A stretch of DNA of 64,000 nucleotides, taken from positions 186,001-250,000 of the forward strand of contig JAQOTA010000019.1 of the NCBI GenBank assembly GCA_029532415.1, read 5' to 3'. The notes under the pieces were generated by a model. The model ran no database searches and was not told where the DNA came from. It was given only the letters and a program-made list of their open reading frames with translations. Made by a program: the position numbers and the translations under genes. Source of the stretch: Marasmius tenuissimus. Taxonomy: Eukaryota; Basidiomycota; Agaricomycetes; Agaricales; Marasmiaceae. Below, in pieces: positions 46,291 through 59,800 of this stretch. Numbering within the stretch: the first letter of the stretch is position 1; each line of letters begins with the position of its first letter.

Positions 46291-47665
46291 GAACCCAAGC
46301 CAAGTTTGTTGAATGAATCAAAAAATTTGCCACACGAGCTCATGGTTGTAGCTCATACCGTCCTGCCGAATAAAAAGCTCACTGGTACAGGAATATTCAT
46401 CATTACTCCCCAAATCCTTGTCCCCGATGGTATTCAGACCGACCAGCAGTCAAAAAGGCACTTTCGCATGTGCCATTCTTATCTGCTTGTGGGCTGCCTC
46501 ATTCGGGAGTGCCAGGCGAGTTAATAGACTTCATAGAACGCTTGAAAGTATGGTTAACAGCCAACAATTCCTTGCCAGGCCACTCAACGATCACTTGGAA
46601 TTGCACCCTACCAACCAACACAGAAGGTTCCTCCCCATCCCGGGCTGTCCTATTTGCATTGGATGTGTAAGTATACTCTACGGTGCTTAACACGGTTTCC
46701 GCTCACTAAAAACAAATTTCAGTGTTGAATAGGCTTACCAAATACAGCATAAGGAACCAGTGAACAGGAAAAGTGTGGCGACAAGGAACCAGGCTCAATG
46801 ATGCAAATCGAGGATTGTTATTTCTGTTTCAACAAAAATATTCTTTAGTACTGTATGTACTACCATTCTGAGTCGTTGAACGCGGGGTGTGACCTATGAC
46901 AAAAAAAAACACTACAACTTTTTTTTCAACACCCAGCTAAGTCTGGTGTGATCGAGATGAAAAATTGACGAGAACTCGGCCAAAATTGCCCTTTTTGAAA
47001 GGTTTTTAGCATAAATTGAGGTCCCCAAATCCCAAGATAACTCGGGAAACAAGTCAAACTTTAGGCCTGACGGAATTTCTCGACTGTCTTCCTGAGAGCT
47101 GTGACGTATGTTAAAGATCGGGCTCAACAACGGTGTCTGTGGCCCGTGAACATTGTTTTACTCAAGGTGTGCACACGATACACATCTAAATATATGTGAG
47201 ATGCAAGAAGTGGACGGCCCTCAGTTTGCACACGGATGCTTAACATCGTGCAAGATGATGCTAACGGTCCTGTAAATAGAAGAGCTTGAAACATCCTGGA
47301 AGGTTGAACAGCCTCTAGTGGCCATTGTATTCGGGGGTAAAATTAAGTCATCAGGCAATGACGGTAAGCTGCTAGGCACTGCGCCTAATACAGCTGTTTG
47401 AGTATTATTTATTCGCGAATACGAGCAACACACTGCGATCAGTGGGCTCCGACCACCCAACTGCTACAGTGATGATAGTCAAGGCCTGACAAGTAGCTAA
47501 TTGGTGAAGTTCCAAACTCGACGATAATGACACATGATCTCGACGGCAAAGTCCGGCATAAACGGGAAGCGCTGATACCCCACGCTCCCGGCCCATGGGA
47601 GCGCGCCCATGATGAGTTCAGGTTCATGAAGGTCCCCGCATCGACCAAACCTATAGGATCGACTC

Positions 47666-48244
47666 AAATATACACAGTGGAAAGCAAGATCGGTGCCGTC
47701 CCGTGCCTTGTCAAGCTATAGCTACGAACAAAATCATAGAAAAGTGACATAGTTCAGATTCACATAGAATCCAACGGGTCGGTGAAGATACACTATAGGG
47801 AAGCTTCACCTCCTTCACTCCACTTTACCTCCATTCACCCTTGTTAGAGTAGACCGGGAGCAAACACCAAGCTTATCTACAGACTGAGACCATTACAAGA
47901 TCAGGATCAAATCGTCAAGCTGAGCTGTACTGTCAACCTATTTGTAGGTGCTGCCACAATCAATCTTTCTGTAGAAGTTGAGCCCTCACCGCAACTCTAT
48001 ATCTGTTGTGGGAGTTCTCCGGTAACCCGTATCAATGGCAGAGAAGCCCCCAGCTATTTCCTCGTGATCAAGGTCACTTGCCATGTCTCATTTGAACGGG
48101 GGCAAGCTCACATGTGTTCTATTCCGTCCTTAAATTCCAGGACTTCTGACTCCCACCCAACCACTCATCGCATCCGTTCCAGATACTTCCCGCTTTAGTG
48201 TCACGTCAAACCTCTCTTCACAGATACCTTTTCTTATAGCTCGA
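47666..48244. other. Upstream region of the membrane-protein gene
   Basis: No coding signal is visible. The segment precedes the ATG at 48245 and is pyrimidine-rich in its last 100 bases, as is common for fungal promoters. No TATA box is evident. Confidence 0.4.
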
Positions 48245-49679
48245 ATGGACGTGCCCCCTACCATTGAGAGCAACGCTCAGTTTGTCTCACAGCTCGCCAA
48301 CAGTGCTGTCCTCGACATCGTCAAGGTCCTGACCGGTGCCATACTCTACGGTACGCTCTTCTGAGCTTTCCCGCACTGATCTCTTATATTCATTGCTCCT
48401 AGGCATATATCTAGTCCTGCTTCTGGCTGCCCTCAGTATTCTTGGGTATGTCATTTGTATCGCAACTTACACATGAACGTCGCTCAATGTATCTTCCTAT
48501 TCGACCCCGTGCAGACATCGAGAAGGAAAAATCAAAGCAAGGATCACCTTGATATCGGCTCTCCTGGTTATGTTCGCAATATCATCATTTGAATTCTGGG
48601 GAATTGTGCATCTTTGCTTCCGGAGCATCCAAATTATTCTGGTCAACAATGTCGAAATGCCTTATTCTGACAAGTTGTTGACGTTCTTCGACGGGTTCAC
48701 CAAGTTGATCTCTGTGATACAAGTTTTGCTTCCTCTTGAGGTGACTTCCGCTGAATTGTTTTGCCCCTACACAAAACTGACGATTGCGCTCGGCTACAGG
48801 TTGTCATCGGAGACGCGATTGTTCTCTGGAGGGCCTGGAAGCTTTGTGCAGAGAACAGAAAGCTGGTCTACCCTCCTATGTTTTTTCTCTTCGTTACAAC
48901 AGGTGAGATGGTATTGTTTCTCCCTTTACCGCAGCACAAACTCACACACGGCGACTAGTTTGCTCTCTCGGGTACCTCGGCTGCTATGCCAAGAATGATT
49001 GGCCGGCTAGCAACCCTGACACCTGCAACAATCTCCAAATCTCCGTGTTCAGTCTATCTCTGGCCACCAATCTCATGGGAACGCTGGTGGTCGGTTACAA
49101 AGTCTGGTGTGTGCGACTGTTGATGCCCCACCCCGCAGGCTCGGTGTGGCTTTATTTGTCGCTGACCCGATCATTGCTATTAGGCTTCACCGCCAGGCTG
49201 TCGGAGAGTTTCTCGGTCAATGCCGTCAACGTACTCGAGCGGAGAAGGTTCTCATACTGTTAATGGAGTCCGGCGCTGCCTATTCCATTCTCTGGGTAAG
49301 TTTTTGAGTAATGCTTCTATAGTAAGAGTAGGCATCCGAACTAATTCCGCTGCTTGGTAGATTGTTCAACTTATTGTTGTCCTTTCGCCGCCTGCCCGGA
49401 CTTTCTCCGGCAAGGTCGCTCAGCAGGTCTTTTACACCAGTAGTATCCAGATGGTAGTAAGTGTCTGAACTTCAGCATGTTAGCACACAAACCCAAGAGG
49501 TTATTTTGCAGGGGATGTATCCGACCTTCATGGTTGTCCTTGTCTACCTGCAGTACTCTATATGGGATTCGACCGGGACTCTCTCAACAAACGCCACAAG
49601 TCCGACAAGCAACTCAGTTACGGTCTACGAGGCGTCTGGTGGCAGTAAGACGACCCTTGGGTCAACAAAGATGGCTTAG
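48245..49679 (+). CDS. Seven-helix membrane protein of a fungal multigene family
   Basis: Exons with matching phases are 48245-48350, 48403-48445, 48515-48740, 48800-48902, 48959-about 49108, about 49180-49295, 49361-49456 and 49512-49679; most introns are 52-69 nt. The product starts MDVPPTIESNAQFVSQLANS, then a first helix around DIVKVLTGAILYGIYLVLLL, a second around LISALLVMFAISSFEFWGIV, the family hallmark VVIGDAIVLWRAWKL, a helix SVFSLSLATNLMGTLVVGYK, a cytoplasmic loop with RQRTRAEKVLILLMESGAAY, and last helices around IVQLIVVLSPP and GMYPTFMVVLVYLQYSIWD, ending in a T/S-rich tail. This order matches the agaricomycete seven-helix proteins of unknown function that are present in many copies. 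The junction between exons 5 and 6 (49109-49185) does not give a clean phase, so the gene may be slightly damaged there or spliced differently. Confidence 0.75.
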
Positions 49680-50454
49680 TAAGTAACTCAAGTTTAGTTA
49701 TGTTTTTGTTATCGATCGCGAATTGGAAGCGTTGTTAGTTGTTTTCCAAAGGATTTGACATAAAATATACCTTTATTTTTTGCTGACTTGCGTCTCGAAG
49801 GTGATTTTAGCTATGTATTACTCACTAGATGTTGCCTTCGGCGGGCCGCGGGGCGAGTATAGTACCATGTTTTTCCAGCGGGATGAATCGTCTTCGCTGA
49901 TTGAGACAACAGCGTCATCGTCAAAAGTCCATGTCTTAGACTCCCGACAGTGAGTTTGTGTAGCAGCCATCGCAGCAATGTTGTATAACCCGCTATATAA
50001 ATGTGTTCGATGCAGCGTCAAAGCACGGAAATATTCTTGTGAAGAGTGGTGACAAAATGATGGGGGAGAGGTTGTGGCTCTGATTTGTGAGATATGATCC
50101 TGAATATCAAGGCGGCGTGAACATGAGATACGAAACCCAGGAATCTAGAGGCGCTACACACAGCACTACGTCTTCCTTGTCACGTATTCCGTTCACAGTG
50201 GTATGAGGGGACGTTTCTTCTAGGTCGGGATTCGTTTGCTAGAATGGAGTACCCCGATTGAAATATAGCAGTCGACAATAAGAACCAGAGTGCGTACAGG
50301 TGCCTAACTGTACACATCGTACCCTACAACTTCAAGGAACGAATATACATCAAAAGCCCGGGCAACTTCGCTTACAGTGGAGACCACCGCAGTGGTGATT
50401 CTCAAGGGAAGGACGTTGGCACATCAATTATGGTGGCCTACACAGGTAAGAAAT
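49680..50454. other. No gene; one faint copy of the module family
   Basis: About 50280-50420 resembles 34365-34510 (ACATCGTAC, CAACGAATATAC, ACCNCCGYAGTG), a fragment of the inverted-duplication module family. The rest shows nothing recognisable. Confidence 0.35.
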
Positions 50455-50834
50455 TGTCACAAAGTGCTGAGTGTCTATCGGAGACGGCAGAGGCAGAGAT
50501 CGGTGATAGCAAGCAGGGAGAGGAGCAGCAGGCTCGACTCAGACAGAGATAAGGCAGAAACTGGTCCCAACAACAAGTTAGATCTATTGTAGAGGAGGAA
50601 AGTGAAGGAGACTGTACTACTCACCTGGTCCCAGCAACAAGAGGTCAAGATGAGGGACCAGGTGAAGACTAGCTAGCTTATATACCTATCCTACGGTCGG
50701 AGCTGGAGTTGGAGTGGCTACCTATGAGTTGTATATGAGTAAATATGAGTCAGGGATGAATAAGAAATGAGTCGGTATGAGATAATGGGTTGGCTGTGCA
50801 ATGTGGGTTAAAGCTGCGCAATGGTGGGTTAAGC
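50455..50834 (-). mobile_element. Truncated chromovirus LTR, minus orientation
   Basis: Its reverse complement aligns with about the last 380 bp of the LTRs at 52067 and 58117: the TGTCACAAAGTGCTGAG start here is the LTR 3' end, and the TATA region lies near 50678. It breaks off at 50834 within the TTAACCCACCATTGCGCAGC repeat, losing the first ~100 bp. It ends only 56 bp before the start codon of the gene at 50891. Confidence 0.8.
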
Positions 50835-50890
50835 ATGCACTCCAGGACTCTCCCACTCTCTCCATTACAACGACAACCTCTTATATTTCA

Positions 50891-53800
50891 ATGCAACAAT
50901 CAAGGCCAGTCACGACTCCACCTTGTGATACATCTGACTCGGACAACTCAGATCAACCCAAAGCACCGCAACCTCGTCCTCCATGCATAGAGCACATGCT
51001 CATTCACTCTGATGACTATCTCGACCACAGTACCCTTGAAACCGGTGTTCAACCCTTGCAAAGACCTCCACTGCTCCGTGTCACGACACCCCAAGTGGAC
51101 AGGCCCAAGGTCATGAAGAATGTGGTATGTCTTGTTGAACTTCAAGTACTTGAATGATGGTGTTTGACTCTTACAGATTCATCGCTCTGACCGTTGCTCT
51201 GACACTGATATGGACACCGATGAGGAAGACTACAATTTTGAGGAACACCAAGACTACACCAGTGAAAGTGAATGCACAATGAAGCCTACAGCCAGCAATT
51301 TGGACATTGAGATGGTCATGACTGACTCTAGTGATGAAGAGTGGGAGGATCATACTAAGGCCAATCGGGAGATCACAGAGCGTGTTATTGTATGTCTCCA
51401 ATATACTCAATCAGGTTTGCCCTGGTCTAATCATGCTCTGACTCCCTGCAGCCAACCAGTGCTTCTGACTGCGACTGTAGTGATACAAGTGGTGACATCA
51501 ATTCGGAAGATGACCTATCATCACCATTTGACTGTGACAACACTGATGCATTCGACGACTTGGAGGAGTTCACCGAGGAATGCGTAACGGGCCCGAGCTT
51601 CAATCCATATGATTATAGATGGGCAGAGGTTCATGTGAGTTGCTAATGCACGTTGTAGCGCCTGCTATTAAAAAGCAGCTTCGGAGCCTTGTTTTTGTGC
51701 GATTTAGCATAAAGCAGATAAGAAATGACTAGGTAATACGAGTACTAGAGCGAGTCCCGAGCAGCTAGTAAAAGGCTCAGATCCTAGCATAAGGAGAGAA
51801 TAGCACCAAGGAGGCGTCTCTCCTTATCTCTGAAAACTGTAGGAGTTGTATAACTGAAGAAAGTATCACTTCGGAGGCACAACTAGGACCTGTAGTCATA
51901 ACAAGGGAATATCTCCAGTGGCTCGGAGGCATTGTACTAAGGATTAGAATAATATAATCAGACTTGATGAAGACCCGTACTAGTAGGGATAGACAGGGGA
52001 GGTCACCGTGGAAGCATGGATGGTCGGAAAGCGAGACTAAGTCGAGCCTCAGAAGCTTGGTATAAGTGTCATAAAGACGCCACTTTTCTCTCCACCATTT
52101 GCTCACATGACTATCACATGTCCTTTTCTCACGGTCACTTACTATACATCCTTAATTCTCACGAGTCCCTTTCTTAACCCACCATTGCGCAGCCTTAACC
52201 CACATCGCGCAGCCATCCCATTATCTCATACCGACTCATTCCTTATTCATCCTTGACTCATACTTACTCATACACGACTCATAGGTAGCCACTCCGACTC
52301 CAGCTCTGACTGTAGGATAGGTATATAAGCTAGCTAGTCTTCACCTGGTCCCTCATCTTGACCTCTTGTCGTTGGGACCAGGTGAGTAGTACAGTCTCCT
52401 TCGCTTTCCTTCTCTACAATAGATCTAACTTGTCGTTGGGACCAGTTCTGCCTTATCTCTGCCTGAGTTGAGCCTGCTGCTCCTCTCCTAGCTTGCTACC
52501 ACCGCTCTCTGCCTTCGCCGTCTCCGATAGATGCTCAGCACTTCGTGACATTAGGTCAAGATTCTTTATTGCACTGACAGCCTCGCCGAAAGGAAGGTTG
52601 TCCTTGCAAGTCTACAACGGCTCCTGCACGAGACTGTTATCAACGACCACACGGAGTAGACCCCAAGACTTCCTTATTCTGGAACCAGAGAAATCCCACA
52701 CAAACCAGCTGGTACAAGTGTAAAAACCAACCCTGCCCAAACGCTACTCCAGAGAATTCAATCCCCAAGACTTTTCCCTTCGAAGACGACGAAGTACTTA
52801 ATCCTATCCCTGCTCCCCGTGTACCAACCCCTGAACAAGAACCGACACCTCCGTCGCCACCGCTCTCCACTTCAGAACTTACAACTTCACTTGCACGCCT
52901 CACAGTAGCAGGCCCATCAGAAAAACCCGACAGTCTACCTACCGCTGCCAATCCCGTCACTCCTAGTCCTCTTGACACACCGATCGCCCGTACCGAGATC
53001 CCAGCATTTGTTGCTTCAGAAGCCACCTTCGCTGTAATCCAGACCCCGACCAACACCAGACCATCTTCCGCTGCTGCACATAGAGCTCCTTCACCCACCG
53101 CATCCACCACATCCACCCACACTTCAGAATCTGACACCACCAACATGTCTACATCCACTACTGCAAGCCAAGCCACGCTGGACGAAGTCCTGAGGGCAAT
53201 GGTGAAATCCCAGAAAGAAACCCAAGCACAGCTAGACGCCATCAGGGAAGCCTTCCAATCCAACAAAGAGCCGGGAAGGATCATTGCCAAACCCAGTAAC
53301 TTCAAGGGGGAAACCTGGGATGTGGCTCGATTCCTACCCATGTTCAAGAACTGGGCTATACAAGAGAAGGTTCTCCAGCACCCAACGGAGAAAGATCAAT
53401 TGGACGAACGGAAGACAATTCAGTCTGCTTTGTCCTTCTGCGAAGGGAAGGCAGGAGCTTGGGCAGCCTACTACCTGATACAGGCCAACAAGGTAGCCCT
53501 GGGAGAGCTCCCTGCCGATCAGTTCCCTTTCGGAGGAACATAGGCTCAGTTCGAAGAAGCCTTCAAAGTCCGATTCGGGGCAGCCAATGAAAAGGCAGAT
53601 GCCATCGAAATCCTTACCAACCTTAAACAAGGGAACAAGACTGCAACTCTCTACAGTCAGGAATTCAAGGAAGCCGCAATGAAGACAGGACTATCAGACG
53701 CAGATCTTCGAATCCGATACCGCAAGGGTCTGAACGCAGACCTTAAACAATTATTGGTGATGATGGAGTTGTCCCAAGGAGAACCCGCCAATCTAACCGA

Positions 53801-56800
53801 ACTAGAAACACGAGCTTGCAAAGCAGAGAGGTCCTTGCAGGAGGAAGGATTAGTGGCCAAGAGACAGGTAGAAACGACTGTCACTACTATTAGCGCGAAC
53901 CGTTCCAACATCCCCACAGGAAATGGACGCACTAGGGAGGACTTTGTGAAAGCAATGCGGGGGAAGTGTTACGGATGCGGGGCGAGTGATCATACCAAGG
54001 CCAATGGGAACCACGGACAGGATAAATGCAACTACTGCGCACGTCCTGGACACAGATCCAATGCATGCCAGGATAAGTACCTAGGGAGAGCACCTGGAGG
54101 AGGAATTCGACGCCAACAGATTTCAGCCACCCCTTTCACTCTCTTCCCGGATGAACCGACACCTGCACCTTCGTACTCGCCACTGCCAACGGCCCCTACT
54201 GCCCAAATCTCTGCCACCCCCTCTTCCACTCCCAACATGGATGCCGTTGCCCAAATCGCTGCCCTTCAACAAGCCCTAGCCCAACAGAACACTATTCTCC
54301 AACAACTCATGCAAAAGGATTTTTAAGTAGGGTGTCCGCCTTTGCCGTGACGAAGACACCCTCACCAGCTTCAGTCTATGCTTCCTCCTCGTATGACTCA
54401 ATTCACTCATGTACAATATCCTCCGTTTGCGAAATAGACACTCTCTCACCTCACTTCCGCATACGAGTCACACTGAAAGGAAAGCATCGCCAGACTGAAA
54501 CAACGGCCATGATCGATAGCGGGGCCACCGCATTATTTCTTGGAAAATCCTTTGTTGCAACCAATCACATCACCACCTTCCCTCTCCAACACCCAATTCG
54601 AGTTCACAACATCGATGGGACGCTAAACCAGGCTGGAAGCATCACACGCTATGCTCGTCTAGGTCTGGTAGTGGATGACACTGAGACGTGGACGGACTTC
54701 TTGGTTACGGATCTAGGAGGAGAGCACGTTATATTAGGACTACCCTGGCTTCGGAAGACCAATCCTCAGATCAACTGGAAAGGGGGACAACTTTCAGTCC
54801 CAAAACGAGGAGTGGAGATTGAAGAAGTGGAGGACGAAGAGAAATGGGCAGGAACAGGTAATCCACCACTCAGCAACGCTATTCTTGAATCTATCGACGA
54901 CCCCTTCGAAACCATCCATGCATCCATTATCGAAACACCCCCGGTGGAGCCTGAAGATGCAACACCACTTTATCATATCATGGCCAACCGGGCCGCACGC
55001 AGATCTTTAGTCAAAAAAGGAATCTTGGAGGACTGTCATGACGAGGTATGGGTTGCAGCAGGGTACACGTACTCTCAACAGATTGCCGAAGAAACCAACA
55101 AGGAAAAGCCAAAACAGTCATTCGAGGAGATGGTACCAGAATCATATCGGGAATACGCTAAAGTCTTTTCTGAGCAGGAATCCGAACGACTTCCAGCTCA
55201 CAAGCCATGGGATCACGCTATCGAACTCACACCAGGATCACCACAGACCATGAAAACGAAGGTCTACCCTATGTCACTCAACGAACAACAAGAACTGGAC
55301 AAGTTCCTGGAAGAGAATCAACGGAAAGGCTACATCCGACCCTCGAAATCACCTCTTGCGTCACCGGTTTTCTTTGTGAAGAAGAAGGATGGGAAACTCA
55401 GATTCGTGCAGGACCATCGGAAACTTAACGAGTACACTATCAAGAACCGTTATCCACTCCCCCTGGTCACAGATATCGTCAATCGACTCCAAGGTGCGAA
55501 GTATTTCACAAAGTTTGATGTACGATGGGGATACAACAACGTACGGATTAAGGAAGGAGATGAATGGAAGGCCGCCTTTGCAACAAATAGGGGACTTTTC
55601 GAACCAAGAGTGATGTTCTTCAGACTCACTAACTCGCCTGCTACGTTCCAATCCCTCATGAACTCTATATTTGCCGATCTCATCGCCCTAGGAAAGGTCA
55701 CCGTTTACCTGGACGACATTCTCATCTTCACCAGCACGCGAGAGGAGCATCAGATCCTAGTCAAAGAGGTCTTGTCACGACTCCAGAAACACGACCTCTA
55801 CCTGCGACCAGAGAAATGCCAATTTGAACAACAGGAAATCGAGTACCTGGGACTCCTGATCAGTGAAGGCCAAGTACGCATGGATCCAGCTAAAGTCAAA
55901 GCTGTACGAGAATGGGCAACTCCTTGAAATCTGCGTGATGTCCGGGGCTTTTTGGGATTCGCCAACTTCTACCGACGATTCATTAAGGATTTTGCGAAAA
56001 CAGCACGACCACTGAACGACCTCACACGGAAACATGTCTCCTTCGACTGGGGAACCCAACAACAAGCAGCCTTTGACGAACTTCAAACGGCCTTCACCAC
56101 TGCTCCAATCCTAACTCTTTGGGACCCGGACCGGCCAACACGCATTGAAGTCGACGCCTCTGGATTTGCTACAGGAGGAGTACTATCCCAGAAATTGGAG
56201 GACGGCTTATGGCATCCAGTTGCATTTCGATCAGCATCCATGCAGCCAGCGGAGAGAAATTATGAGATATGGGACCGGGAAATGTTGGCCATCATCGACG
56301 CCCTGAAGGACTGGCGATACTTCCTGGAAGGACAACCTCAGCCATTCGAAATCCTAACCGACCATTCGAATTTGGAGTTCTGGAAGAACGCTCAAAACCT
56401 AAGTCGCCGACAGGCTCGCTGGGCACTCTATCTGTCCCGTTTCCACTTCCAACTCGGTCATCGCCCTGGCAAAACCAACACACTAGCCAACCCCCTCTCT
56501 CGCATGACAGCACATCAGGTCTCAGATAATGAGGACAATCGCCAACAAGTGGTTCTCGGACCAGAAGTCTTTGTACAAATTGCAGCCACAGCATTGGTCA
56601 ACCCACTCGAAAATCGGATCAGGGAAGCCTCTATTAGAGAAGCGGAAGTATTGGAAGGACTCCGGCAGTTGAAGAAGAATGGGCCGTCGCGATTGGTAAA
56701 CGGACTAGCCGAGTGGGAAGAGGACAACGGACTGGTATACCACAGAGGGCGAGTATATGTACCCCCAGATGAGGAGCTGCGAAGGGAGGTAGTGCGACAA

Positions 56801-59800
56801 TGTCATGACGACCCAACCGCAGGACATCCCGGGCTCCATGGCACGCTCGACCTGGTAGACACTCACTTCTGGTGGCCAACCATGCGCTCATTTGTGGAGA
56901 AATACGTGGAAGGATGTGATTCCTGCGCACGCAAAAAGCTACACCAACACCCACGCGCTGTTACACAACCCCTCGAAGTACCGAATGGCCCATGGGAAGA
57001 AGTTGGAGTCGATCTGATCACTCAGCTGCCAGACTCTCATGGCTACGATGCCATCCTGGTCTGCACCGATCTCTTCACGAAACAGGTCCACACCATCCCC
57101 TGCACCACTACCATCACCGCCGAAGGGATAGCAGATCTCTACTACTGAGAAATATTCCGACTACATGGACTACCCCTGCGTTTTGTATCCGATCGAGGCC
57201 CTCAGTTTAACGCCAAGCTCACCAGAGCGCTACTAAAACGACTAGGAATCAAGGGTAGCTTCACCTCAGGATACCACCCCCAGGCCAATGGACAGACAGA
57301 AAGAGCGAACCAGGAGGTGGAAAAGTACTTGAGGTTGTATACGAACTACCGACAAGACGATTGGTCCGAACATCTTCCACTCGCAGAGTTTGTACTCAAC
57401 TCCCGCACGCACTCGGCTCACCATTTATCCCCCTTCGAACTCCTATATGGGTACCTGCCCCTTTTCAATATCCCAGTGGGACGACGATCCGGGATTCCAG
57501 AAGTCGAAAACCGCATCAACATTCTGCGGGAAGTACACCAGGATGCGGGGGCAGCTCTACACTTGACAAAACGACACCAGAAGGAGGGATACGAGCGAGG
57601 AAAGAAGAAGGCACACCAGTTCAAGGTTGGGGACTTTGTTTGGCTGGACGGATTGGACTTCAACCTGAAACTGTCGAGCGAGAAGCTGGGCGATCAGAGC
57701 CTGGGCCCCTTCGAGATAGTACAGGAAGTGGGAGGTTTGGACTATCGGTTGGATTTGCCAGAAGAGCTGGGGCGACACCACGCCATCCTCCATGTCGACA
57801 AACTCTACCCCTACAAAGGCAACCTGATTAACGGTCTACTACCTGAACCCCCGGGGCCAATCGAGATCGAGGGCGAGGACGAACCGGAGTATGAGGTGGA
57901 CGAAATTCTTGACAGTCAGTACAGGTGGCACCGGTTGGAGTATAGAGTCAAGTGGAAGGGAGACCACCGAAGCACATGGGAACCAGCACCGAACCTGAAG
58001 AACGCACCACAAAAGGTAAAGGAGTTCCACAAGAAACACCTGGCGGCAGCAGGACCAGCACCCCGAGACAACTAAGGTGTAGTCATCGAGGACGATGAAG
58101 CGTAGAAGGGGGGTAATGTCATGAAGACGCCACTTTTCTCTCCACCATTTGCTCACATGACTATCACATGTCCTTTTCTCACGGTCACTTACTATACATC
58201 CTTAATTCTCACGAGTCCCTTTCTTAACCCACCATTGCGCAGCCTTAACCCACATCGCGCAGCCATCCCATTATCTCATACCGACTCATTCCTTATTCAT
58301 CCTTGACTCATACTTACTCATACACGACTCATAGGTAGCCACTCCGACTCCAGCTCTGACTGTAGGATAGGTATATAAGCTAGCTAGTCTTCACCTGGTC
58401 CCTCATCTTGACCTCTTGTCGTTGGGACCAGGTGAGTAGTACAGTCTCCTTCGCTTTCCTTCTCTACAATAGATCTAACTTGTCGTTGGGACCAGTTCTG
58501 CCTTATCTCTGCCTGAGTTGAGCCTGCTGCTCCTCTCCTAGCTTGCTACCACCGCTCTCTGCCTTCGCCGTCTCCGATAGACACTCAGCACTTTGTGACA
58601 ATAAGGTCGAAGCCTCGCTTTGGAGGCATGATTGATTAAAGTATACTAAGTATACTACAGGTTACGCTAGTCATCCATATTGGCTAAAGCTACCTCATCC
58701 CAACCAAAGTAATTATCTACATCGGAATCCTCAGGATAATAAGAATCAATGAAGGTTTCATGATCTAGATAATCGGTATGGAATGGATCACATAAAATAG
58801 GATTATAGAAAGAAAAGGATTGAGAGAGCCAACAACCCATGACATGGGAGTACTTGAAGAACAAGAGCTTGGTATAGTCAAGCTTTGGAGGTGCTGGGCA
58901 CTCGGCACAACTGACGACGGCGTCGATCCAAGCGTTGACGGCTCCAGGAGTACGAGCGGTTTTGAAGTCGAGAAAACCAACCCGAGCAATGGACTCGGCA
59001 ACCATGTCAATGACAGACCTGGCGTCGTGAGGAATGAAGTGGTCAAAGGTGTCCTCGCAGAGATAGATTTCGTCTTGGATCATGTTGTAACGAATCACGT
59101 AGCCCCAGTAGATGGATCTGTGGCGACTGAGGAAGAACTGCTGGAAGATGATTCCGAGGATAGCCTCTTGTTCTGCGTCAAGTGGAATGGGTAGGATGAT
59201 GCAGCGCTCCTTGATCTTATTAGAGTAGTCTTCTGGATACCACCAGAGCTTATACAACTCTGGGGAGGAAGTCAGAAGGTCGCCTCGGAATTCAGAAAAT
59301 CGAAAGACTTACTATAGAGCAAGTTGCAGAAGTGATCTTCAATATTGTGCGAGCGTGCCATAATACACTCGGGGGAAAGTAAGCAAGGAATTGGGACGAC
59401 CTAGTATTTGCTTATACTGACCTCTGGACTGCGGAGGCGTGGATCCGAACCGGGCACTGGGCGCTAAACAATGATTGAGCAGTGATCGAAGGAGTTGTAC
59501 CATTGACGTACCTCCCTCGTACTTGTACATTGAGATATTGATGGTACTAAGGGCATAGTTGGTGCTGGTAGCAAAACGCAGCACTCAACTGCACTAGAAG
59601 GCAAGGGACTAAGAAAGAAAGGAATGGTGTACCAAAGAATCAAGTAGGAGTCCTGGTTGAACCATTGAACTATTACCCGGTATCCAAGGTACCAAGATTG
59701 GATATAGTGGGGCGGCCATATGGATGGCAGGACGTCAGAATTATCTGGGCTACGGAAAGGACATCGACCTGGCTATGAACAGCTGGGTAACTCAATGAAT

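Larger units (their letters stand above)
45425..47665. repeat. Dispersed direct repeat, copy B (~2.2 kb)
   Basis: It is the counterpart of 31144-33118 in the same orientation, longer because of the insertion at 45507-45756. It keeps the short frame 46099-46290 better than copy A. The segment near 47125-47165 (CAACAACGGTGTCTGTGGCCCGTGAA, degenerate) resembles the inner 3' part of the 267-bp MITE, without its terminus. Confidence 0.75.
52067..58600 (+). mobile_element. Complete Ty3-type chromovirus, 6.5 kb (TSD ATAAG)
   Basis: Two 484-bp LTRs (TGTCATAAAG...GTGACA) enclose gag and pol in the order protease, reverse transcriptase, RNase H, integrase with C-terminal chromodomain. The 5-bp duplication ATAAG is at 52062-52066 and 58601-58605. 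The LTRs differ at only a handful of positions, implying a recent insertion. Three in-frame stops (53541, 55925, 57146) mean the copy is not autonomous as written. It sits inside the TG...CA element copy 2. Confidence 0.95.

Noticed and set aside
52640..53347. 235-codon minus-strand frame over the chromovirus leader and gag
   Set aside because: It is antisense to a clear gag frame, of low-complexity V/S/G composition, and is a shadow of the coding strand.
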